A program made the position numbers and the translations under genes. Under the pieces are notes generated by a model. That model was given only the letters and a program-made list of their open reading frames with translations, was not told where the DNA came from and made no database searches. From positions 1-50,912 of the forward strand of contig CAXTZG010000014.1 in NCBI GenBank assembly GCA_964248625.1: a stretch of 50,912 bases of DNA. Direction: 5' to 3'. This document shows positions 42,744-49,567 of this stretch, piece after piece; the stretch's first letter is position 1; each line of letters opens with the position of its first letter. The DNA comes from Lichenicola sp964248625 (lineage in GTDB: Bacteria; Pseudomonadota; Alphaproteobacteria; Acetobacterales; Acetobacteraceae).

Positions 42744-43319
42744 TCAGGCTGCCTGCCGCGCGGCGGGCGAGCGTGTCGCGCCGACGGGCCGCACGAAGCG
42801 CTGCTCGACCTGCCCGTGCGGCGGATAATGCGCCAGGGTGGCGCGCATGCGATGGTGCGGCAGGCCATGCAGCGAGACCACCTCGAGCGTTTCCCAGTGC
42901 AGGCGACGAAACAGCAGCGTGTTCTGTGCCTGCACATGAGCCAGGAACTCGGTGCAGCCTCGCGCCGCGGCGGTGCTGACGGCAAGCCGGATCAGTTCGG
43001 CACCGAGCCGGCCGATGGCCCGGTGCGCTGGATCCACCGCAAGGCGCGAGCCCCACCAGATGCCAGGCAAGGCCTCGTGGATCCGCACGGCGCCCACCAC
43101 CTGGTCCGGTGCGCCCAGCACGCAGGTCGTGGCAACCAGCGGGATCGCGTCTGCATCGATCGCATCGCGGTCGCAGAAGGAAAACACGCGCTGCTCCTCG
43201 CAGAACACCGCACGCCGCAGACGGAAATGCCCTTCCGTCTCCCAGACCGTGCGCGCGAGCGCGATCCGGTACTGGCCGGGCAGGAACGGCCGGGACGGCG
43301 GGTCGAAGAACTGCATCAT
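42744..43319 (-). CDS. nitE: MSMEG_0567/Sll0786-family GNAT N-acetyltransferase (NitE-type)
   Basis: 191 residues with a GNAT fold: LRRAVFCEEQRVF, VVGAVRIHEALPGIWWGSRL, AVDPAHRAIGRLGAELIRLA (the acetyl-CoA region has RxIGRLG rather than QxxGxG/A), ARGCTEFLAHVQAQNTLLFR, LHWETLEVVSLHGLPHHRMR. The pattern is that of the acetyltransferase in Nit1C clusters. ATGA overlap with the radical SAM stop. The acceptor is unknown. Confidence 0.9.
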   Translation of the reverse strand: MMQFFDPPSRPFLPGQYRIALARTVWETEGHFRLRRAVFCEEQRVFSFCDRDAIDADAIPLVATTCVLGAPDQVVGAVRIHEALPGIWWGSRLAVDPAHRAIGRLGAELIRLAVSTAAARGCTEFLAHVQAQNTLLFRRLHWETLEVVSLHGLPHHRMRATLAHYPPHGQVEQRFVRPVGATRSPAARQAA

Positions 43320-44479
43320 GCCGCCTCGTAGGCCGACAGCGACGAGCAGGCCCCACACTTGCCGCAGCCGGCCTTCATGTCGTGCGACAGGAGCCGCGCT
43401 TCCCGCAGCATCTGGCCGAGCGGCCGGAGCACGGCGCGCATGAAGTCCGGCGCGGGCGCCGGATGGTCGGCGAGCGGCGTGCCGCCGATCGGCACGAACG
43501 GCACCACGAACGGATAAACGCCGAGCGCGATCAGCCGCGTGCACAAGGCAAGGATCTCGTCGACGCTGTCGCCGAGGCCGGCCAGGATGTAGGTGCTGAC
43601 CTGGCCGCGGCCGAACACCGGCACCGCCTGCGCAAACGCCGCCATGTAGCGATCGACGGAAACCGTGGCCTTGCCCGGCATGATCCTGGCGCGCACCGCC
43701 TGGGTTGCGGCTTCCAGATGCATGCCGAGGCTGTCGACGCCGCTTTCCCGCAGCCGGCCAAACCAGGCTGGATCGCGCGGCGGCTCGCACTGAGCCTGAA
43801 TCGGCAGATCCACCGCGCGCCGGACCGCCTGCGCGCTGTCGCAGAGCACGGCCGCGCCACGATCGTCCAGATTGGGAGTGCCGGTGGTCATGACCATGTG
43901 CCGCACGCCGTCCAGCGACACGGCGGCGCGCGCCACTTCGGCCAGCTGCGCCGGGCTCTTGTGCGCGATCGTGCGGCCGGCGGCGAGTGACTGCCCGATG
44001 GCGCAGAACTGGCACGAGGTGCGCCGGTCGTTGAAGCGGATGCAGCTCTGCAGCACGGTGGTCGCCAGCACGTCGGCGCCATGCAGCACAGCGATCTTCC
44101 AGTACGGGATATCGTCCGCCGTTCGCAGCCCGTAGAAGCGCGGCTGCGGGGGGAAGGCGATCTCGCCGACGACCGCCCCGTCGCGCGTCAGGATCGAGCG
44201 GCCGCGCGCATCGGGGGCGGCTGCCGCATAGGGCGAGCTTTCGGCGCTGCCGGTATAGATCGGCACCATGATGGTGCGTCCCCCGACGCTGACCGCCTTG
44301 TGGTCGGACGGTCCAGCGCCGCCGCGCCGGCCGGAAGCGCCGGCGTCCGGATCAGCCAGCCTCAGACCGAGCGACTGCAGCTCGGTCGCCAGCACCTCCC
44401 CGTTCGTGCCGGCCGGCGGCTGCGATGGTGTGCGGAGCGCCGTCCGGGACCGCGATCCGTCGATCATGCTCTGGCTCAT
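43316..44479 (-). CDS. nitD: MSMEG_0568-family radical SAM protein (NitD-type)
   Basis: 387 residues. The iron-sulfur motif is CIRFNDRRTSCQFC, a Cx9Cx2C spacing instead of the usual Cx3Cx2C. Further features: VMTTGTPNLDDRG, HLEAATQAVRARIMPGKATV, STYILAGLGDS, and a C-terminal Cys cluster MKAGCGKCGACSS that may bind a second cluster. This matches the radical SAM protein of Nit1C clusters. The ATG at 44479 has CGGAAAG upstream; a GTG at 44395 is an alternative. Its 5' part overlaps the nitrilase gene by 128 bases, which is unusual. Confidence 0.92.
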   Translation of the reverse strand: MSQSMIDGSRSRTALRTPSQPPAGTNGEVLATELQSLGLRLADPDAGASGRRGGAGPSDHKAVSVGGRTIMVPIYTGSAESSPYAAAAPDARGRSILTRDGAVVGEIAFPPQPRFYGLRTADDIPYWKIAVLHGADVLATTVLQSCIRFNDRRTSCQFCAIGQSLAAGRTIAHKSPAQLAEVARAAVSLDGVRHMVMTTGTPNLDDRGAAVLCDSAQAVRRAVDLPIQAQCEPPRDPAWFGRLRESGVDSLGMHLEAATQAVRARIMPGKATVSVDRYMAAFAQAVPVFGRGQVSTYILAGLGDSVDEILALCTRLIALGVYPFVVPFVPIGGTPLADHPAPAPDFMRAVLRPLGQMLREARLLSHDMKAGCGKCGACSSLSAYEAA

Positions 44480-45434
44480 CGTGCTTTCCGGTGCTGTCTG
44501 ATTGGATGCGGGTCATCGGCCGGGCCGGTTCGTCGCGCAGCATGAGGCTGAGGAGCTCCGGGCGCGCGTAATGACCAACGCTGTCCATCATCCGCTTGCG
44601 CTTGACGATCAGCGCCATGTCGAGATCCGCGATGACCATGCCTTCGCCTTCGCGCAGCGGCGTGGCCAGATGCCGACCCTCCGGCGAGACGATCGCAGAG
44701 CAGCAGCCATCGCGAAGCGCGCGCTGCATGGCGGGATCGGGGGTGATCGACAACACCTGCGCGTCGCTGAGCCAGCCTGTCGCATTCACGACGAAGCAGC
44801 CGCTTTCCAGCGCGTGATGGCGGATCGTGACCTCGATCTGCTCGCCGAAGATCGGACCGACCATCGAGCCGGGGAACTGGCTCGCGTGGATTTCTTCATG
44901 TTGTGCCATCAGCGCGTAGCGGGCGAGCGGATTATAGTGCTCCCAGCAGGCGAGCGCGCCGATGCGGCCGACGGCACTGTCGACCACCCTGAGTCCGCTG
45001 CCATCCCCCTGGCCCCAGATCATGCGCTCGTGGAACGTCGGCGTGATCTTGCGCCGTTTCAGCAGCATGGCGCCGTCGGCGTCGAACACGATCTGCGTGT
45101 TGTAGAGCGAGCCGTGGTCCCGCTCGTTGACGCCGAGTACCACCACCATCTCGTGGCGGCGTGCAGCGGCGGCGATGGTGTCGGTGAGCGGCCCCGGGAC
45201 GGTCGGCGCGTTCTCGTAGAGCCGCATATGCTCGGCGCCGAACGCGGCGGCCGGATGCACGAACGAGAAATAGGGATAATACGGAACGAACGTTTCGGGG
45301 AACACGACGACGCGCACGCCGTCACGCGCCGCATCGGCGATGCTGCGGATCACCTTCTCCGCCGTGCCGTCTGCGTTTTCCAGCACGGGGGAAAGCTGAA
45401 CCGCCGCCGCGCGGATGGTGCGCGTCGTCGTCAT
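44352..45434 (-). CDS. nitC: Nit6803-type nitrilase (NitC-type)
   Basis: 360 residues. Catalytic triad Glu47 (VVFPETF), Lys129 (KRRKITPTFHER) and Cys163 (ALACWEHYNPL), with the extra Glu region GDGSGLRVVD. CWEHYNP is typical of true nitrilases that convert nitriles to acids and ammonia. The family body ends near LLSLMLRDEPA; the last 50 or so residues are low-complexity and read out of frame through the radical SAM start, so the native stop was probably lost by a frameshift. The ATG at 45434 is one base after the upstream stop. It may process cyanide-derived nitriles, based on reports for Nit1C clusters. Confidence 0.94.
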   Translation of the reverse strand: MTTTRTIRAAAVQLSPVLENADGTAEKVIRSIADAARDGVRVVVFPETFVPYYPYFSFVHPAAAFGAEHMRLYENAPTVPGPLTDTIAAAARRHEMVVVLGVNERDHGSLYNTQIVFDADGAMLLKRRKITPTFHERMIWGQGDGSGLRVVDSAVGRIGALACWEHYNPLARYALMAQHEEIHASQFPGSMVGPIFGEQIEVTIRHHALESGCFVVNATGWLSDAQVLSITPDPAMQRALRDGCCSAIVSPEGRHLATPLREGEGMVIADLDMALIVKRKRMMDSVGHYARPELLSLMLRDEPARPMTRIQSDSTGKHDEPEHDRRIAVPDGAPHTIAAAGRHERGGAGDRAAVARSEAG

Positions 45435-45435
45435 G

Positions 45436-45918
45436 TCAGACCGTCCAGGTGTCGATGATGACCGCGTTGTCGCGGCGGTGCAGCAGCATGCAGTCCAGCA
45501 CGTCGAGCGGGTTGATCGGCCGGATCCCTTCCATCAGCGCGGCCTCGCCGTGGCCGTAGAGCGCCTGCAGCGAGAAGCGGCAGGCGAACACCTTGCCGCC
45601 TTCCTCGATGAATTTCTTGATCTGATTGTTGTAGTTCTGGTGGCCTGCGAAGGCCTCGTCGCCGAGGCGCGGAAAGCCCCGGATCACGCCCAGGGTAACG
45701 CCTGGCCCGTAGAGCAGGATCGACGTCTCGTAACCCTTGCGCTGCAGCCTGGTCGCCTGCAGCAGGTTGACGATGCCGATCGAGCCTTCGAATGCGACGG
45801 TGTGGAAGGTGACCAGGGCCTTCTGGCCCGGTTCCGCCTTCACATCCTCGAAGACTTTCTCCTCATAATCGACGAGATGGTCGCCTATAACGTGCCTGGG
45901 TTTATCGACTGCCGGCAT
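45436..45918 (-). CDS. nitB: MSMEG_0572/Sll0783-family nitrogen starvation response protein (NitB-type)
   Basis: 160 residues: KALVTFHTVAFEGSIGIVNL, LQATRLQRKGYETSILLYGP, GVTLGVIRGFPRLGDEAFAG, HQNYNNQIKKFIEEGGKVFA, CRFSLQALYGHGEAALMEGI. This DsrE-like small protein is the first gene of Nit1C clusters; in Synechocystis its homologue sll0783 is linked to nitrogen starvation and polyhydroxybutyrate. The ATG at 45918 has GGAGG 8 bases upstream. It heads the eight-gene minus-strand operon ending at 38975. Confidence 0.92.
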   Translation of the reverse strand: MPAVDKPRHVIGDHLVDYEEKVFEDVKAEPGQKALVTFHTVAFEGSIGIVNLLQATRLQRKGYETSILLYGPGVTLGVIRGFPRLGDEAFAGHQNYNNQIKKFIEEGGKVFACRFSLQALYGHGEAALMEGIRPINPLDVLDCMLLHRRDNAVIIDTWTV

Positions 45919-46474
45919 GAACGTATCCTCCGTTGCGCCCAGAAGGTGGGCAGGAAAGCCTTCCCCGACGCAATGCAGTCAATACCAGCGCCGAACGCTC
46001 ACCAGCGCATGACAGACCAAGACAATTTGCCGCGCTGTACCGACAATCGGCGTTGAACACGACGTGCCAGAGCAGGCTTGATCTCAGGACGTGCAGTTCC
46101 CGCCTGCCCGGAAGGCAATTGCATCCTGAAAAGGCGCCGCATGTCCAGCGGCCTTGCTCACGTTCCGGTGATGATGGGAGTGGCGCTCACGGCAGGCGAT
46201 CGTGATGCGACGGTTCTGCCGCTCGCGGGCGGTCTGGTCGAGGGCGACCATGGATTGCCCTCGCCGCAGCGGTGGATGTCGATCGCCGGACCCGGTGCGT
46301 GCAACGGATGGAAAGGGCCTCGTTGCAGCACGCAGCGCGCGCCGATTGCGCAGGTGCGGCGGTCAGGTCGGATCGGCCGCAGCCGAAGAATGCCATGGAG
46401 GCACGCGTCTTGGCAGGTGGGCGGCGCTGAAGGCATAGGCGACGCTCACCGTGAACAGCTGCACGAAGATGTCC
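45919..46474. other. Intergenic stretch upstream of the Nit1C-type operon
   Basis: About 550 bases presumably holding the operon promoter. A minus-strand fragment near 46420-46485 (DIFVQLFTVSVAYAFSAAHL) looks like one membrane segment of a lost transporter. The remaining short frames show no family. No NtrC/sigma-54 site or hairpin was convincing. Confidence 0.35.
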
Positions 46475-47896
46475 TTACAGGCTGCGTCTGAAGATCGAGG
46501 GAGGCGGGCGCTTCAGGATGCCCTGCAGCCCCTGCAGGCCTGCCCGCAGCTGTTCACGGGTTCGCGCGGCGCCCAGGGCGATGCGGACCGCCGGGATCGT
46601 CGGGCCCTCGACATGAAACGTTTCGGCCGAAACCATCGCTAGACCGTCGCGCCGCCCGTAGCTGGCGAAGTCCTCCGCGCGCCAGTCCGGCGGCAGATGC
46701 AGCCAAAGATGCGGCGCCTGCGGATGTGTCGCCAGCTCGGCGCCATCCAGCAGTTCGAGAACGATCGCCTGTCTTGCCATGCACTCGTCACGGATGCCCG
46801 ACAGCAGGGCGGCCGCCTCGCCGCTCTGGATCCAGCGTGCGACAAGACCGCTGAGAAGACCCGAGCTCATCTGCACCATGCCTCTGAGGCCCGCGCCGAG
46901 GCGATCCACGCTGCCGCGCGCCGGAGCGACCAGATAGGCGACGCGCAGGCCCGGGCTGAGCGTCTTGGCTGTCGTTGCGACATAGAAAACGAGATCGGGA
47001 GCCAGTTGCGCCAGCGCCGGCAGCGGCTCGCTCGGAAACAGCCCGTAGGCATCGTCCTCCAGGATCGGCACCCGGTAGGCCTGGGCGATCGCGACGATCT
47101 CCTGCCGCCGGGCGAGCGACATGGTGGCCGTGGTCGGGTTCTGCATGGTTGGCGTGCAGTAGATCACACGCGGCTGCAAGGCATGGCAGGCGCGTTCCAG
47201 CTCCTCCGGCACGAAGCCTTCCGCGTCGGTGGCGACGCCTGCGAGGACGATGCCGAGCTGGGCTGCTAGGCTGCGTATGCCCGGATAGGTGTGCGTCTCG
47301 CTGAGCACCACCTCGCCCGGCCGTGCCAGGCAGGTCAGGACCGTCAGCATGGCGCTTTGCGCGCCGGGACAGACCAGGATGCGCTGCGGCTCGATCCGGT
47401 CGAGACATGGCCGCAGCCACGCCGCAGCGGCGCGACGCTCCTCGGAGTTCCCGTTGTCCCAATGATATGTCATGAGGTTGTAGACGTCGTTCTCTGCCAG
47501 CATGCGGTCTAGGCCGCGCTTCAGCATTAGCCGCAGTGACGGATCCGCAGGCAGCGGCGGGAGGTTCATCGACAGGTCGACCAGCGCCTGGTTCCACCCG
47601 CGCTGCTGCACCAGCGGCGCCTCCGAGCGCACGAAGGTGCCGCGGCCGACGTTGGCATACAGCAGTCCAAGGTTCTGCGCCTCGGCATAGGCCCGGGATA
47701 CGGTGGCGATGTCCACGCCGAGCCCGCGTGCCAGGATCCGGTGCGGCGGCAGCTTGTCACCGGCAGCCAGCTCGCCGTCACGAACTGCGTCGATGATTGC
47801 ATCCACCAGTGCTCGGTAGATCGGCCCGGAGCGATGAGACAGATCAGGAAGCCAGGCAGGTGCGCGATACTCGATACCGTTCATTGTGACGAACAT
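46475..47896 (-). CDS. MocR-type regulator (GntR DNA-binding domain fused to aminotransferase domain)
   Basis: 473 residues. N-terminal GntR winged helix (GPIYRALVDAIIDAVRDGEL, AAGDKLPPHRILARGLGVDI, ATVSRAYAEAQNLGLLYANV), then a fold-type I aminotransferase domain with LVCPGAQSAMLTVLTCLARP, ILEDDAYGLFPSEPLPALAQ and the PLP lysine in VATTAKTLSPGLRVAYLVAP. MocR proteins use PLP as an effector to control genes of amino-acid, vitamin or amine metabolism. Either ATG (47896 or 47884) may be the start. Upstream of and co-oriented with the Nit1C-type operon, but 550 bases away. Target unknown. Confidence 0.92.
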   Translation of the reverse strand: MFVTMNGIEYRAPAWLPDLSHRSGPIYRALVDAIIDAVRDGELAAGDKLPPHRILARGLGVDIATVSRAYAEAQNLGLLYANVGRGTFVRSEAPLVQQRGWNQALVDLSMNLPPLPADPSLRLMLKRGLDRMLAENDVYNLMTYHWDNGNSEERRAAAAWLRPCLDRIEPQRILVCPGAQSAMLTVLTCLARPGEVVLSETHTYPGIRSLAAQLGIVLAGVATDAEGFVPEELERACHALQPRVIYCTPTMQNPTTATMSLARRQEIVAIAQAYRVPILEDDAYGLFPSEPLPALAQLAPDLVFYVATTAKTLSPGLRVAYLVAPARGSVDRLGAGLRGMVQMSSGLLSGLVARWIQSGEAAALLSGIRDECMARQAIVLELLDGAELATHPQAPHLWLHLPPDWRAEDFASYGRRDGLAMVSAETFHVEGPTIPAVRIALGAARTREQLRAGLQGLQGILKRPPPSIFRRSL

Positions 47897-48239
47897 GGCT
47901 CCGGCATGGCTCCGAAGGAAGCTGCCATCGTGGCTGTTGCAATATTCGGACCCAGACCTGCGGGATGGCGCGGATGGATGAGCCGATCAAAGCCAGGTTC
48001 TAGAGGTCTTGCCGTCAGCCGGGGCCTGAATTCAGACGGAACTGACCCCCATGAAGAGGGAGCTCGACGATTTCTTCCGACAACAGCACGTTGAATCTCT
48101 ACAGCATCCAGAACTAATACTTGTTGATACAAAAGTTGCGGCATCGGTTGACTGTCGATGGTACGCAACTCCGACTTAAAGATCCCTACAGTTGAACGGA
48201 TTGGCTGTCTTGATCGCAGCCGGCTCGGAAGATCTCGAC
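47897..48239. other. Intergenic stretch between MocR gene and IS5 relic
   Basis: No convincing gene. Short frames on both strands lack domains. The sequence near 48030-48045 (CAGACGGAACTGACCCC) resembles the kind of end sequence seen in some insertion elements, but no second copy was found. Confidence 0.25.
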
Positions 48240-48567
48240 CATTCACACGAAGTGGATAATGGCTGCCTGGAAGTGGTCACGAACAATGGTGCTGTCGATC
48301 ATGTGCTGCCAGTTGTCGGTCAACCCGAGCTCGACAAGGGTGTCGAGCAGTGCGTCCCAGACGCCCTGTTCGGCCCAGCGCCTGAACCGGACATAGACGG
48401 AGTTCCACTTGCCGTAGCGCTCGTGCAAAGCCGCGAGTGCCAAATGCCGGACGCGCCCATCGGCCACGCTCAGGCGGCAGCAGTGGCCCGATGATCGCCC
48501 ACTCCGCCGCAGTCAGATCCCCGCGTGCCAATCCAGGCGTTCCCCAAGGACAAGATTTCTTCGTCAA
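48240..48567 (-). pseudogene. IS5-family transposase relic (N-terminal half)
   Basis: The minus strand reads ARGDLTAAEWAIIGPLLPPE and RGRWARPAFGTRGF, then in another frame HERYGKWNSVYVRFRRWAEQ, GVWDALLDTLVELGLTDNWQ and HMIDSTIVRDHFQAA. This is the DUF4096-type start and the first catalytic Asp (IDST) region of IS427-group IS5 transposases. A block between RRF and ERYGKWN is deleted and the C-terminal half is missing. Confidence 0.8.
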
Positions 48568-48598
48568 CAGGCTTAGTCACAATACTGCGCCTGCAGAC

Positions 48599-48641
48599 CA
48601 AATTTTTCCCACGCGTCGACCTGAAATGAGGAAAATTTGGG
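48599..48641. repeat. AT-rich inverted repeat upstream of the DUF6356 gene
   Basis: CCAAATTTTTCC (48599-48610) and GGAAAATTTGG (48631-48641) are inverted with one base difference and a 20-base spacer. An adjoining near-palindrome GGAAAATATTGTCC (48641-48654) is 50 bases before the DUF6356 start. These may be an Lrp-type binding site or an insertion-element end; both are guesses. Confidence 0.4.
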
Positions 48642-48703
48642 AAAATATTGTCCTACTGTCGGACTAGGCTAGTTGCCTCGATAGAGACTCGAAAGGGCTC
48701 GTG

Positions 48704-48928
48704 ATGCTGAAGAAAATCTTCCTTGATCATCCCAAGGCAGTCCACGAGACCTATTTTGAGCATCTACGCACTGCTTCATCTTTCGGCCTCACCATGATCC
48801 TGGCCGGCGGGGCATGCTTGTTGCACGGTTTGATCCCGGCCTTGTTCACCAGGACCGGGAGCACCGCAATACGCGGACTGCACGAGCGCATGGTCGTCGC
48901 GCGCACATCGAGGCAGGCGGCATCCTGA
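48704..48928 (+). CDS. DUF6356-family small protein
   Basis: 74 residues: LKKIFLDHPKAVHETYFEHL, RTASSFGLTMILAGGACLLH, GLIPALFTRTGSTAIRGLHERM. This is the standard pattern of the DUF6356 family, a small membrane-associated protein with one hydrophobic helix; the function is unknown. The ATG at 48704 has AAAGGG upstream, preceded by an in-frame GTG. An Lrp/AsnC gene follows on the same strand. Confidence 0.8.
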   Translation: MLKKIFLDHPKAVHETYFEHLRTASSFGLTMILAGGACLLHGLIPALFTRTGSTAIRGLHERMVVARTSRQAAS

Positions 48929-49039
48929 GCGATCACGCCGGCGGCGGAGTGGCTTGATCTTGTGGGATCGGCCTCGTCCTGTGGAGGATTTCCCAGCAAT
49001 AGGCCATCATGCGAGGGGTTATTGCAGAGGACTTCGACA

Positions 49040-49507
49040 ATGCTGGATTTCGATCCCATCGATATACGAATCCTGGACCGTCTCCAGCGGGACGCGACTG
49101 ATACGGTCGCCGAGCTAGCAGATCTGGTCGGGCTTTCCAGCAATGCCTGTTGGCGCAGAATCAAGATGCTGGAAACAGCCGGGGTGATCCGGCAACGCGT
49201 CGCCCTGCTCGACGTGACGAAGCTGAACCTTGGCACAACCGTCTTCGTCAGCATCCGGACGAACCAGCACAACGAGGCCTGGCTGAAGGGCTTCTCGGAA
49301 GCCGTGAGCGCCATTCCGGAAGTTGTCGAGTTCTACCGGATGAGCGGAAAGGTCGACTACCTGCTGAAGATCGTCGTCTCCGACATACCCCATTACGACC
49401 GGGTCTACCGAAAGCTGATCCGCCTGATGAGCCTCTACGACGTGAGCTCGAACTTTGCGATGGAGCAGCTGAAATGCACGACCGTTCTACCCTTGAGCCT
49501 GGCCTAG
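49040..49507 (+). CDS. Lrp/AsnC-family transcriptional regulator
   Basis: 155 residues. Helix-turn-helix: LDFDPIDIRILDRLQRDATD, TVAELADLVGLSSNACWRRI, KMLETAGVIRQRVALLDVTK; then a RAM effector domain (NLGTTVFVSIRTNQHNEAWL … EVVEFYRMSGKVDYLLKIVV). Such proteins form octamers and respond to amino acids. The ATG at 49040 gives the family-typical start; a GCAGAGG lies upstream. It probably regulates itself and a neighbour; the YdhS-like gene begins 60 bases after. Confidence 0.93.
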   Translation: MLDFDPIDIRILDRLQRDATDTVAELADLVGLSSNACWRRIKMLETAGVIRQRVALLDVTKLNLGTTVFVSIRTNQHNEAWLKGFSEAVSAIPEVVEFYRMSGKVDYLLKIVVSDIPHYDRVYRKLIRLMSLYDVSSNFAMEQLKCTTVLPLSLA

Positions 49508-49567
49508 TCCGACCATGATCTCGACGGCCTGGGCATGATCAGCGCGATGAGCTCTCCGCGAGACGTC

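Noticed and set aside
42744..44015. A 423-residue frame ending in the GNAT domain
   Set aside because: Its upstream half is a shadow of the radical SAM gene; the GNAT protein starts at the MMQFFD Met at 43319.
47881..48246. 121-residue minus-strand frame between MocR and the IS5 relic
   Set aside because: No recognisable domain, uneven composition, and overlap with the MocR start; treated as non-coding.
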